A stretch of 40,301 bases of DNA from Fischerella muscicola SAG 1427-1 = PCC 73103 (GTDB taxonomy: Bacteria; Cyanobacteriota; Cyanobacteriia; Cyanobacteriales; Nostocaceae). The notes under the pieces are model-generated. The model did no database searches, was not told the DNA's origin, and worked only from the letters and a program-made list of their open reading frames with translations. Both the position numbers and the translations under genes were made by a program. Positions 15,273 to 24,230 of the stretch are shown piece after piece (the first letter of the stretch is position 1; every line of letters starts with the position of its first letter). The DNA is taken from positions 1 through 40,301 of the forward strand of contig NZ_AJLJ01000204.1 in the NCBI RefSeq assembly GCF_000317245.1, in the 5' to 3' direction.

Positions 15273-16769
15273 ATGACTACAGGAATTTGGATATTAGGTG
15301 ATCAACTTTGGTTGCAACAAGCCGCTTTACAAAGTTGTGGCAATCAAGAAAATATCTCGGTAATTTTAATTGAGTCGCTGCAATATATTAAAACACGACC
15401 TTACCATCGACAAAAGCTGGTTTTGGTTTGGTCAGCAATGCGTCATTTTGCAGAAGAATTTCGTCAACAAGGATATGCTGTCACTTACGAAATAGCAGAG
15501 GATTTTCAAACAACATTACAAACATGGATTCAAGCAAATCAAATTACTGAATTGCGGGTGATGACACCCAATGATCGACCCTTTACTCAGATAATTCAAA
15601 ACTTAGAAATTCCTTGTCTAATCAAGTTTGTTCCTAATAATCATTTTTTGTGGAGTGTTGAAGAATTTCAAAATTGGGCTAAAAAACGTAAGCGTCTGTT
15701 GATGGAAGATTTTTATCGAGAAGGAAGGCGACGTTTTCAAGTTTTGATGGCAGAAGATCAACCAGTTGGTGGACAGTGGAATTTTGACAAAGACAATCGA
15801 CAGCCACCAAAAGGTAAGTTACATACACCACCTGCACAATGGTTTGCACCGGATGAAATTACTCTTGATGTTATTGCTAAAGTGAATTCTCTGCCTTTTT
15901 CAACATTTGGGAAAGCAGAACCTTTTCGTTGGGGAGTAACCCGCACCCAAGCACTTCAAGTATTAGACTGGTTTATTCAACATCGCCTTTTGAATTTTGG
16001 CCTTTATCAAGATGCAATGGTAACGGCAGAAGAAACCATGTGGCACGCGCTGCTTTCACCTTACTTGAATATCGGTTTACTCCAACCTTTAGAAGTAATT
16101 CAAGCAGCCGAACAAGCTTATCAAGAAAATCAACTACCTTTAAATAGCGTTGAAGGTTTTATTCGCCAGGTGTTAGGTTGGCGAGAATATATGCATGGTA
16201 TTTATCACTATATAAATGCAGACTACCCAGAAAAAAATTGGTTTAACCACACCCAATCCTTACCGGAGTTTTTCTGGACAGGGGAAACTAAAATGAATTG
16301 CTTACACCAAATTATTACACAAGTGCAACACACTGGTTACGCTCATCATATTCAACGTTTGATGGTGTTAAGCAATTTTGCTTTAATTGCTGGTTTATCA
16401 CCCCAAGCAGTAGAAAATTGGTTTCACGCAGCCTTTATTGATGCTTATGACTGGGTAATGCAGACAAATGTGATTGGTATGGGTTTATTTGCTGATGGCG
16501 GAGTGTTGGCATCAAAACCTTATGCCGCATCTGCGAATTATATCAATAAGATGAGTGATTATTGTAAAAACTGTGTTTACAATCCCAAGGAACGTACTGG
16601 GAAAAATGCTTGTCCGTTCAATTTCTTTTATTGGAATTTTCTCGAGCAGCACCGGGGAAAGTTACAGAAGCAAGGGCGGATGAGTTTTATATTGAAGAAT
16701 CTGGATAAAATGTCTGAAAAAGAATTAGCAGATATTCGGCAACAGGCACAAGATTGGCATAAAACTTAA
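15273..16769 (+). CDS. Iron-sulphur bacterial photolyase/cryptochrome, (6-4) photolyase type
   Basis: 498 residues of the deoxyribodipyrimidine photolyase-related family (FeS-BCP, CryPro; Agrobacterium PhrB type). These enzymes use blue light, FAD and a ribolumazine antenna to repair (6-4) photoproducts. The N-terminal antenna domain starts at ILGDQLWLQQAAL. The FAD-binding domain holds VEGFIRQVLGWREYMHG and the later QRLMVLSNFALIAGLSP. Four cysteines, Cys343, Cys431, Cys434 and Cys447, are spaced 88, 3 and 13 apart, the same spacing as the [4Fe-4S] ligands of PhrB. The frame is open to an ATG at 15219, but the family begins just before ILGDQL, so I start at 15273. The FeS photolyase class is certain. 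The exact lesion repaired is inferred from the family. Confidence 0.92.
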   Translation: MTTGIWILGDQLWLQQAALQSCGNQENISVILIESLQYIKTRPYHRQKLVLVWSAMRHFAEEFRQQGYAVTYEIAEDFQTTLQTWIQANQITELRVMTPNDRPFTQIIQNLEIPCLIKFVPNNHFLWSVEEFQNWAKKRKRLLMEDFYREGRRRFQVLMAEDQPVGGQWNFDKDNRQPPKGKLHTPPAQWFAPDEITLDVIAKVNSLPFSTFGKAEPFRWGVTRTQALQVLDWFIQHRLLNFGLYQDAMVTAEETMWHALLSPYLNIGLLQPLEVIQAAEQAYQENQLPLNSVEGFIRQVLGWREYMHGIYHYINADYPEKNWFNHTQSLPEFFWTGETKMNCLHQIITQVQHTGYAHHIQRLMVLSNFALIAGLSPQAVENWFHAAFIDAYDWVMQTNVIGMGLFADGGVLASKPYAASANYINKMSDYCKNCVYNPKERTGKNACPFNFFYWNFLEQHRGKLQKQGRMSFILKNLDKMSEKELADIRQQAQDWHKT

Positions 16770-16906
16770 CTTGTTTTAAATGTCGCGAAAAATTGGAAAT
16801 GATGTACCCTAAAGTCTGAACTTGCACAAAAGGCGAAAGATATTACTGAATATTACTGTGTAGAAGTAAATTAGAATTTGTTTTTGCCTAATAACCACTA
16901 ACCAAT

Positions 16907-18196
16907 TTAAAATCTTTGTCCGGCAAAAATTGATCGCACCTCACCGTTGCGGCGGATAATTGCTTCTTTGTTGGCAACATCTACTAGTGTCCAACCACTA
17001 GAACCAATATTTTCACCAATATCAATGCGCTGAGTCACGCCATTAATTTGAAATAAAGCAACAGATTTGGATTTATTCTCTGACTCTAGCAATCCCTCAA
17101 GGATATAGGCAGGAGTAGGAGCAGATGCAACAGATGTCACTTCTGTTTTTACTGGTACTGGTGTTGGTGTTGACTGTTGGTTGTTGGTTAGTGGTTTGGT
17201 TGCTTGTGTGACTGTAATTGGTGCAGTTTTTATGGCTATGGGTTTCAGACTTGGTTGCACTACTGCTAAGACATTCACAGGTTTAGTTGGTTTTATGCCA
17301 GTTTTGGGAGAAGGTTTAACAACAGATGTAGGTTTTGTAGGTGTATTTGTTGTCTTTTGATTAATAGCAGATGGCATTGGTGGCAAAGTTGTGCTACTAC
17401 TACCAGAAACCTTGGGAGGTACGTAGCGCATTGGTAATGGTGCTTGATAAACAGGGATATAGATGCGTTCAACAACATTGGTGGAACGGCTCGGAGTCGG
17501 AGATGTGTTGTTAGCGGTCACAACTGGTGGTAGGTTAGCAGCAGGAGATTGGTCATTCCTGACATAAGCCAAAGCTGTGCGGTTTGTTGTGACTGGGGGT
17601 GTGAGTGCAACATTGACAGGCTTAATATTGGTTTTGGCTTCTTGTCTGTCTATGGATGCAAGCGAACCCAACATGTAATTTACAAAATCTGCTTCTATTT
17701 CTGCTTTTGTGGGTAATTTTGGTTGGGGTGCTTCTAAAGTTTGCTGGAAAGAGGTTAATTTGGTGCGGTTGAACAAACCAGAGTTCATTAACCAGACAAT
17801 GGTGGCGATCGCTAATCCTAAACTTGTTCCCACGTTCAGCATTTTACTGAACCAGTGTCGTGATTTTGGGCGTACTCTCTTCACAACTTTGCTGACAGGA
17901 GCAGTATTTACTGCTACTGCATCGGGGTTGTTTCTGTAGTGCGATACTGTTTGTAGGCTTCGCCACGGTTTATCAGCCAAAACAATTGGCGGTATCTTTA
18001 CTGTTTGTAGATGCGTGTGTGTTTGCTGTACCGTCTGCGAAGGTAGATTTGGGCTACCATGCAAAATCGAGTCTATCTCGGCAAATAGATCATCCATAAA
18101 ACCATCGGCGTAGGTTTCTATCGTCCAAGGTTCACTGGCGATTAATTCATCTGATGGTTCTGGAATAATAAGAGTTGTGCTGGCTTGTTGAGACAT
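16907..18196 (-). CDS. GspC-like (type II secretion/pilus clamp domain) membrane protein
   Basis: 429 residues. A cytoplasmic N-terminal 120 residues (acidic, DDLFAEIDSIL) leads into a basic stretch (KVVKRVRPKSRHW) and one membrane helix (about 121-142, LGLAIATIVWLMNSG). A long Pro/Thr/Ser/Lys-rich periplasmic linker (about 200-355) follows. The C-terminal domain (AYILEGLLES, SVALFQINGVTQRIDIGENI, GWTLVDVANKEAIIRRNGEV) resembles the HR domain of GspC and PilP, which binds secretin. The layout fits a secretin-coupling protein, but no other secretion or pilus gene is nearby, so the role is inferred from the fold alone. Runs on the same strand as mnmG, 226 bases downstream of it. Confidence 0.7.
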   Translation of the reverse strand: MSQQASTTLIIPEPSDELIASEPWTIETYADGFMDDLFAEIDSILHGSPNLPSQTVQQTHTHLQTVKIPPIVLADKPWRSLQTVSHYRNNPDAVAVNTAPVSKVVKRVRPKSRHWFSKMLNVGTSLGLAIATIVWLMNSGLFNRTKLTSFQQTLEAPQPKLPTKAEIEADFVNYMLGSLASIDRQEAKTNIKPVNVALTPPVTTNRTALAYVRNDQSPAANLPPVVTANNTSPTPSRSTNVVERIYIPVYQAPLPMRYVPPKVSGSSSTTLPPMPSAINQKTTNTPTKPTSVVKPSPKTGIKPTKPVNVLAVVQPSLKPIAIKTAPITVTQATKPLTNNQQSTPTPVPVKTEVTSVASAPTPAYILEGLLESENKSKSVALFQINGVTQRIDIGENIGSSGWTLVDVANKEAIIRRNGEVRSIFAGQRF

Positions 18197-18344
18197 AACG
18201 ATTTTCAGTTTTAGCTTCGTCGGGGAACTAATGAATTGTTAGCCCTGCATGGTGATCTGGGAGCAAACACCTACTACCCCGTCTCTATTAAACGAGTTGA
18301 TGAGGGATTAGGTATTAAATTCGACTTGTAGTCAAGAAGATGTA

Positions 18345-18368
18345 TGATCATGATCAGTATATACTGAT
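18345..18368. promoter_or_regulatory. Two overlapping palindromes upstream of the GspC-like gene
   Basis: TGATCATGATCA (18345-18356) is a perfect 12-bp palindrome. It overlaps ATCAGTATATACTGAT (18353-18368), a perfect 16-bp palindrome. They lie about 150 bases upstream of the GspC-like start and 55 bases beyond the mnmG stop. Symmetry without a loop favours a protein-binding site over a terminator. Confidence 0.4.
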
Positions 18369-18422
18369 GTCATTAATCATACTAAACTATACCCTGATTT
18401 ACCCTACTACTATACTCCCGCT

Positions 18423-20360
18423 TCATAAAGTTTTTTGGGAAGCTAAAGCTGAGAACTCAGTATCTGCCTTTGTTCTACGCAATTCTAAATAAATTAACAA
18501 AGCATTAATGTCTGCTGGATTCACACCACCAATACGTGCGGCTTGACCGATGGTCAACGGTTTTACCTTGGTGAGCTTTTCTCGCGCTTCTTTAGAAAGG
18601 GTATCAATTGCTCCGTAATCTAAATCTGCTGGTAAGTGACGATTGGCTTGACGAGCAATTTGCTCAATTTGATTTTGCTGTCTAGCTAGATAACCAGAGT
18701 ACTTGATATCAATTTCTGCACCTTCTGTTTCCGCACGATCAAGGTTGGGATTTGCGAGTCCGTAGGTGTTGAGGTCTAGATAATGAAAGCCTGGACGCCG
18801 TAACAAGTCAGCGAGAGTAATCGAACCTTTGATTGCTTGTCCAGTTGCTTGGGCGATCGCTTTGCCAATTTCATCATGTTCTTTTACCCGGATGCTGTGC
18901 AACCGTTCTTTCTCGGCGGTGATATTTGTTTGCTTGCGGCTAAATAATTCCCAACGGCGATCGTTTATTAAACCAATTTCTCTTCCCAATGGTGTCAGAC
19001 GTTGGTCAGCGTTATCGGAACGTAAAATTAAACGATACTCTGACCTACTAGTTAACATCCGGTAAGGCTCCCGCAAGTCTTTTGTACACAAGTCATCAAC
19101 CAATGTACCGATGTAACTTTCTTCACGCGGGAACACAATCATCGCTTCTTGACGCACAAATCGCGCCGCATTAATTCCCGCTACAATACCTTGGGCTGCG
19201 GCTTCTTCGTAGCCAGTTGTGCCGTTAATTTGTCCTGCACAAAACAGTCCTGCTATCTTCTTTGTCATCAGTGTGGGGAAACACTGAGTTGCAGGCAAAT
19301 AATCATACTCCACAGCATAAGCTGGACGTAGCATGATACAGTTTTCTAAACCAGGCAGACTCCGCAACATTTGCAATTGCAAGTTTTCGGGTAATCCTGT
19401 CGAAAACCCTTGAATATAAAGTTCTGGTATATCTCTACCTTCCGGTTCAATAAATATTTGGTGGCTTTCCTTATCAGCAAAGCGCACAATCTTATCTTCA
19501 ATACTGGGACAGTAGCGCGGCCCTTTTGCTTCTACCCAACCGCCATACACTGGTGACAGGTGGAGATTTTCCCGAATCAGACGATGGGTTTCGGCTGTTG
19601 TCCGCGTCATGTGACAGGGCATTTGTTCTCTTTCTATCCACACTTGGGGATCAAAGCTAAACCAACGGACATCTGTATCCCCTGGTTGGGGTTCCAACTT
19701 GCTATAGTCTACAGATCGTTTGTCAACTCGTGCAGGAGTACCCGTCTTCAGACGACCAGTCTCAAAGCCCAAACGTTGTAGAGTTTCTGTTAACTCAACA
19801 GCAGCAAATTCCCCAGCTCTCCCGGCTGACATCGACTTGTTACCAACCCAAATTTTGCCGCCTAAGAATGTACCAGTTGTGAGAATGACTGCTTTGCACT
19901 CGAACCCCACACCAAAATAAGTCTGAACTCCAATTACTTCATCGTTAGCACCCAACACTAAATCTGTAACCATCCCCTCACGAACAGTTAAATTTTCTTG
20001 ATTCTCAACAATTCCCTTCATCACCGCCGCGTATTCCCGCTTATCAGTCTGGGCGCGTAATGCCCACACCGCAGGTCCCCGCGAAGAATTGAGAATCCGC
20101 TTTTGTAAATAGGTGCGGTCTGCCACCTTACCTATTTCTCCACCGAGTGCATCTACCTCATGGGTCAACTGAGATTTGGCAGGGCCACCTACTGCTGGGT
20201 TACAAGGTTGCCAAGCGATTTTATCTAAGTTGAGTGTCAACAGCATAGTACGGCAACCAAGGCGTGCAGTCGCAAGTGCTGCTTCACAACCAGAGTGACC
20301 AGCACCAACGACGATGACATCAAAAGCGTCTTGGAAATCTATAGAATTGTGCATGGTCAT
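18423..20360 (-). CDS. mnmG: tRNA uridine-5-carboxymethylaminomethyl(34) synthesis enzyme MnmG
   Basis: 645 residues, normal for the family (older name GidA). With MnmE it builds the 5-carboxymethylaminomethyl group on the wobble uridine of several tRNAs, using FAD and methylene-tetrahydrofolate. Present: the N-terminal dinucleotide-binding motif [54 protein letters not shown], the signature [25 protein letters not shown], the second signature around [17 protein letters not shown], and a C-terminal helical domain that binds MnmE. The start MTMHNSIDF at 20360 is adopted, and a second ATG at 20354 is possible. Divergent from pflA. Confidence 0.97.
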   Translation of the reverse strand: MTMHNSIDFQDAFDVIVVGAGHSGCEAALATARLGCRTMLLTLNLDKIAWQPCNPAVGGPAKSQLTHEVDALGGEIGKVADRTYLQKRILNSSRGPAVWALRAQTDKREYAAVMKGIVENQENLTVREGMVTDLVLGANDEVIGVQTYFGVGFECKAVILTTGTFLGGKIWVGNKSMSAGRAGEFAAVELTETLQRLGFETGRLKTGTPARVDKRSVDYSKLEPQPGDTDVRWFSFDPQVWIEREQMPCHMTRTTAETHRLIRENLHLSPVYGGWVEAKGPRYCPSIEDKIVRFADKESHQIFIEPEGRDIPELYIQGFSTGLPENLQLQMLRSLPGLENCIMLRPAYAVEYDYLPATQCFPTLMTKKIAGLFCAGQINGTTGYEEAAAQGIVAGINAARFVRQEAMIVFPREESYIGTLVDDLCTKDLREPYRMLTSRSEYRLILRSDNADQRLTPLGREIGLINDRRWELFSRKQTNITAEKERLHSIRVKEHDEIGKAIAQATGQAIKGSITLADLLRRPGFHYLDLNTYGLANPNLDRAETEGAEIDIKYSGYLARQQNQIEQIARQANRHLPADLDYGAIDTLSKEAREKLTKVKPLTIGQAARIGGVNPADINALLIYLELRRTKADTEFSALASQKTL

Positions 20361-20548
20361 AATTAGAAAACACTAGGCTTTGAGATTCTAATCAATTTTA
20401 ACTGATACTGTATTTTCAGATTTATATGGATAAACGGAAACCGCTTGCGCGTCTGTGCTTTTTTATCCTCCAAGTTTCCTCACAACTTCCTCAAACTATT
20501 TGCCTATAACTGCAATTGAGGTTAAACAAAAGCTTTGATAGGCGAATT

Positions 20549-21343
20549 ATGATGCTCAATCAAACATCTCACACTTCTGTTGGCGTAAACAATCAGCCTG
20601 TGTCACAGCTCATTACTTCCGGTTTCATCCACTCAGTGGAAACCTGCGGTACTGTTGATGGCCCTGGTATTCGCTTTATCATTTTTACAACTGGATGTCC
20701 ATTGCGTTGTCTCTACTGCTGCAATCCCGACTGTCGCTACTTAGAAAATGGTCAGCAAACTACTATTGATGAACTGATTGCAGAAATTCAGAAGTATACA
20801 TCTTATATGAAAGCTTCTGGTGGTGGTGTGACGATTAGTGGTGGAGAACCATTATACCAACCAGATTTTGTCAGAGAAATCTTTCGACGCTGTCAGGAAT
20901 TAGGTATGCATACGGCGTTAGATACCTCTGGTTTTTGTAATTTGGAAGTTGCAAAAACTGTTTTGGAGTATGTAGATTTAGTACTACTTGATATCAAATC
21001 ATTTGACCCGGATACATATAAAAAAGTCACAAGTGTTGATATTGAACCAACTTTAAATTTAGCTAAATACTTGAGTGAAATCAACAAGCCAACTTGGATT
21101 CGCTTTGTCTTAGTTCCTGGTTTAACTGATGATCCACAAAATATTCAAGGATTAGCGGATTTTATTGCCACACTTAAGAATGTAGAAAAAGTGGAATTTT
21201 TGCCATTCCACAAAATGGGTGAATATAAGTGGCAACAATTAGGTTTTGAATACTTATTGAAAGATACCCCGACTCCATCTGCTGAACAGATGCAACAAGC
21301 ATTAGATATTTTTAGAAGTAGAGGAGTTCAAGCGATCGCTTGA
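20549..21343 (+). CDS. pflA: Pyruvate formate-lyase activating enzyme (radical SAM)
   Basis: 264 residues. Uses S-adenosylmethionine and a [4Fe-4S] cluster to install the glycyl radical on pyruvate formate-lyase. The PflA signature SVETCGTVDGPGIRFIIF precedes the cluster motif Cys50-X3-Cys54-X2-Cys57 (GCPLRCLYCCNPDC). SGGGVTISGGEPLYQ binds SAM. Two additional cysteines (58 and 62) follow directly, where many PflA proteins have His and Thr. I start at the ATG at 20549, which has AGG about eight bases upstream. A TTG at 20516 is in frame but adds residues outside the family. No pflB is in the window. The gene sits 113 bases before adhE, suggesting joint use in fermentation. Confidence 0.9.
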   Translation: MMLNQTSHTSVGVNNQPVSQLITSGFIHSVETCGTVDGPGIRFIIFTTGCPLRCLYCCNPDCRYLENGQQTTIDELIAEIQKYTSYMKASGGGVTISGGEPLYQPDFVREIFRRCQELGMHTALDTSGFCNLEVAKTVLEYVDLVLLDIKSFDPDTYKKVTSVDIEPTLNLAKYLSEINKPTWIRFVLVPGLTDDPQNIQGLADFIATLKNVEKVEFLPFHKMGEYKWQQLGFEYLLKDTPTPSAEQMQQALDIFRSRGVQAIA

Positions 21344-21362
21344 ACATTTATATGATCAGTAA

Positions 21363-21398
21363 TAGGTAATGAATAATTGAAATACTCCCCATTACCTA
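21363..21398 (+). terminator. Weak hairpin between pflA and adhE
   Basis: TAGGTAATG pairs perfectly with CATTACCTA (9 bp) around an 18-base loop, 20 bases after the pflA stop. The stem is AT-rich and followed by AAACTATGAC without a T-run, so termination would be partial at best. It may instead shape mRNA stability between pflA and adhE. Confidence 0.3.
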
Positions 21399-21456
21399 AA
21401 ACTATGACTTCAGATTATTAAGTCAATTACATAGTTTAATTATTCAGGTAATATTT

Positions 21457-24135
21457 ATGCAAATTACTAATATTCAAGAATTAAAATCATTGATAGAACG
21501 GGTGAAAATAGCACAGAAAAAATATTCTAACTATTCACAAGATAAAGTTGATTTTATCTTTAAGCAGGCAGCATTAGCTGCTAACGCTGAACGCATTTCT
21601 TTTGCAAAACTTGCTGTTGCTGAAACAGGTATGGGTATTGTAGAAGATAAAGTGATGAAAAATCACTTTGCTTCGGAATATATTTACAATAAATATAAAC
21701 AGGAAAAAACTTGCGGTGTAATTGAAGAAGATAAGTCTTTTGGTATTCAAAAAATTGCTGAACCTGTGGGTATCCTAGCTGGGATTATACCTGTTACTAA
21801 TCCGACTTCAACTACTATTTTTAAAGCTTTAATTGCTCTGAAAACCCGTAATGGAATTATTTTTTCTCCCCATCCGAAAGCGAAAAAATCTACAATTGCA
21901 GCTGCCCAAACAGTCTTAACAGCAGCTGTTGCAGCAGGGGCGCCAGCAGATATTATTGGTTGGATTGATGAACCAGCAGTAGAACTTTCTCAAGCTTTAA
22001 TGCAGCATCGAGACATTCAGTTAATTTTGGCAACTGGCGGGCCGGGAATGGTACGTGCTGCTTATTCATCGGGACATCCTTCTTTGGGTGTGGGTGCGGG
22101 AAATACTCCCGCAATCATCGACGCCACGGCAGATCTTCAAACTGCTGTCAGTTCAATTTTGCTGAGTAAAACTTTTGACAACGGCATGATTTGTGCTTCT
22201 GAACAATCAGTAATTATTGTTGATGAGATTTACGAACAAGTAAAACAAGAATTTATTTGTCGTGGGGCATACTTTCTCAGTAACGATGAAAAACATAAAC
22301 TTGGCAATTTGATTCTGAAACAAGGACATTTAAACCCAGCAATTGTAGGACAATCAGTTGAAAAACTGGCAAAAATCGCTGGGATTGAACTGAAACGCAA
22401 GATTAGCAGGTGCAATACAGATACTTATTGTCCTTTGCCTAGTAGTTATAAAGTTTTAATTGCCGAAGTAGAAATGATTGGGCCGTCTGAACCTTTTGCT
22501 TACGAAAAACTATCTCCAATCTTAGCAATGTACCGGGTGCGGAACTTTCATGAAGCAGTCACAAAAGCAGACCAATTAATTGATTTTGGTGGCCCTGGAC
22601 ATACAGCCGTACTGTATACTAATCCAGCTAATTTTGATGATATTGCTTACTTTAAAAATACTGTCAAAACAGGTAGAGTTTTGATTAATACGCCTTCATC
22701 CCAAGGGGCAATTAGTGACTTATATAACTTTAAACTTGACCCCTCGCTGACTTTAGGTTGTGGTACTTGGGGCGGTAATACTATTTCTGATAACGTTGCA
22801 CCTCATCACCTATTAAATATCAAAACAGTGTCGGAGCGCCGAGAAAATATGTTGTGGTTCCGCGTTCCTCCAAAAGTTTACTTTAAATATGGTTGTCTGC
22901 CTGTAGCTTTAAGTGATTTAGCCGGAAAAAAACGTGCCTTTATTGTGACTGACAAACTCTTATTTGATTTGGGAATACTCGATAAAGTCACGCAAGTTTT
23001 GGAGGAAATTGGTGTTAAATATGATATTTTTCATGATGTCGAACCTGACCCAACTCTCTCAAATGTTAATCAAGGATTAGCTTTATTACGTAGTTATCAA
23101 CCAGATGTAATTATTGCGATTGGTGGTGGTTCGCCGATGGATGCAGCAAAAGTCATGTGGTTGATGTACGAACATCCCGATGTCGAATTTTCAGGATTGG
23201 CGACACGATTTATGGATATCCGCAAGCGGGTATACGAATTACCTCCTTTGGGACAAAAAGCAATCATGGTAGCAATTCCCACAACTTCGGGTACAGGTTC
23301 GGAAGTGACGCCTTTTGCAGTTGTTACCGATGATCAAGTAGGAGTGAAATACCCTTTAGCAGATTATGCTTTAACACCAAATATAGCAATTGTAGATCCA
23401 GAGTTAGTATTAAATATGCCGAAAAAATTGACGGCATACGGTGGTATTGATGCCCTAACTCATGCATTAGAAGCCTATGTATCGGTAATGGCTACAGATT
23501 TTACCGATGGTTTAGCACTACAAGCGATCGCCCTACTATTTACATATTTACCACGGGCTTACAAACATGGTGCTAGTGATCCTGAAGCACGGGAAAAAGT
23601 ACACTACGCCGCAACTATTGCTGGAATGGCTTTTGCAAATGCATTCTTGGGTGTATGTCACTCAATGGCACATAAACTTGGTGCGACCTTCCACGTACCC
23701 CACGGGTTAGCAAATGCACTGATGATTTCCCATGTCATCCGCTACAACGCCACAGATATTCCCTTTAAACAAGCAATCTTCCCACAATATAAGTACCCGA
23801 ATGCTAAAGCACGTTATGCCCAAATCGCAGATTATTTAAGATTAGGTGGCGACACCCAGGATGAGAAAATCGAAAGATTGGTGGAAGCAGTAGAAAACCT
23901 TAAACATCAACTTGATATTCCTCACACCATCCAAGTAGCCTTGGGAGATGAAGATCAAGAATTTTACCTCAAAGTCGAACAAATGGCAGATCAAGCATTT
24001 GATGACCAATGCACAGGTGCTAATCCTCGCTATCCACTCATCAATGATTTGAAAGAATTGTATATTCTAGCTTATCGCGGTTGTCGCACCGATGCCGCAC
24101 TTTATCATAATCAGTCATTAGTACAGACGCGATGA
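21457..24135 (+). CDS. adhE: Bifunctional acetaldehyde-CoA/alcohol dehydrogenase AdhE
   Basis: 892 residues, the full family length. The N-terminal aldehyde dehydrogenase half reduces acetyl-CoA to acetaldehyde, with catalytic Cys246 in [11 protein letters not shown] and the NAD loop [15 protein letters not shown]. The C-terminal iron-dependent alcohol dehydrogenase half reduces this to ethanol ([28 protein letters not shown], then [20 protein letters not shown] and PHGLANALM with the metal-binding histidines). The protein assembles into spirosomes in other bacteria. A ribosome-binding AGGTAA lies near the ATG. The final codons (VQTR) and stop lie inside a perfect palindromic repeat at 24121-24148, so the C-terminal tail has been rewritten by that repeat. 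Together with pflA it points to dark anaerobic ethanol formation. Confidence 0.95.
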   Translation: MQITNIQELKSLIERVKIAQKKYSNYSQDKVDFIFKQAALAANAERISFAKLAVAETGMGIVEDKVMKNHFASEYIYNKYKQEKTCGVIEEDKSFGIQKIAEPVGILAGIIPVTNPTSTTIFKALIALKTRNGIIFSPHPKAKKSTIAAAQTVLTAAVAAGAPADIIGWIDEPAVELSQALMQHRDIQLILATGGPGMVRAAYSSGHPSLGVGAGNTPAIIDATADLQTAVSSILLSKTFDNGMICASEQSVIIVDEIYEQVKQEFICRGAYFLSNDEKHKLGNLILKQGHLNPAIVGQSVEKLAKIAGIELKRKISRCNTDTYCPLPSSYKVLIAEVEMIGPSEPFAYEKLSPILAMYRVRNFHEAVTKADQLIDFGGPGHTAVLYTNPANFDDIAYFKNTVKTGRVLINTPSSQGAISDLYNFKLDPSLTLGCGTWGGNTISDNVAPHHLLNIKTVSERRENMLWFRVPPKVYFKYGCLPVALSDLAGKKRAFIVTDKLLFDLGILDKVTQVLEEIGVKYDIFHDVEPDPTLSNVNQGLALLRSYQPDVIIAIGGGSPMDAAKVMWLMYEHPDVEFSGLATRFMDIRKRVYELPPLGQKAIMVAIPTTSGTGSEVTPFAVVTDDQVGVKYPLADYALTPNIAIVDPELVLNMPKKLTAYGGIDALTHALEAYVSVMATDFTDGLALQAIALLFTYLPRAYKHGASDPEAREKVHYAATIAGMAFANAFLGVCHSMAHKLGATFHVPHGLANALMISHVIRYNATDIPFKQAIFPQYKYPNAKARYAQIADYLRLGGDTQDEKIERLVEAVENLKHQLDIPHTIQVALGDEDQEFYLKVEQMADQAFDDQCTGANPRYPLINDLKELYILAYRGCRTDAALYHNQSLVQTR

Positions 24136-24148
24136 ATCGCGTCTGTAC
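24121..24148. repeat. 28-bp palindromic repeat overlapping the adhE stop
   Basis: GTACAGACGCGAT, the spacer GA, then ATCGCGTCTGTAC: perfect 13-bp arms. The adhE stop TGA falls on the spacer. Near-identical palindromes built on GACGCGAT/ATCGCGTC are dispersed in Nostocales genomes. It may also act as a terminator or 3' stabiliser for the adhE message. Confidence 0.75.
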
Positions 24149-24230
24149 AATAGTTATTTTCCCTTGTCTCCCCACAATCCCCATTCTCTCTTGTCCTCCG
24201 CGTCGCCAATCCCCAATCCCCAAAAGAACC

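Noticed and set aside
20361..20548. NtcA or FNR-like site upstream of pflA
   Set aside because: I looked for GTA-N8-TAC and TTGAT-N4-ATCAA and found no acceptable match in this interval.
24132..24230. N-terminal extension of the acyl-CoA synthetase overlapping adhE by ATGA
   Set aside because: The extension is a translation of a palindrome and a C-rich intergenic repeat. Conserved sequence starts after MQTNSR at 24231.
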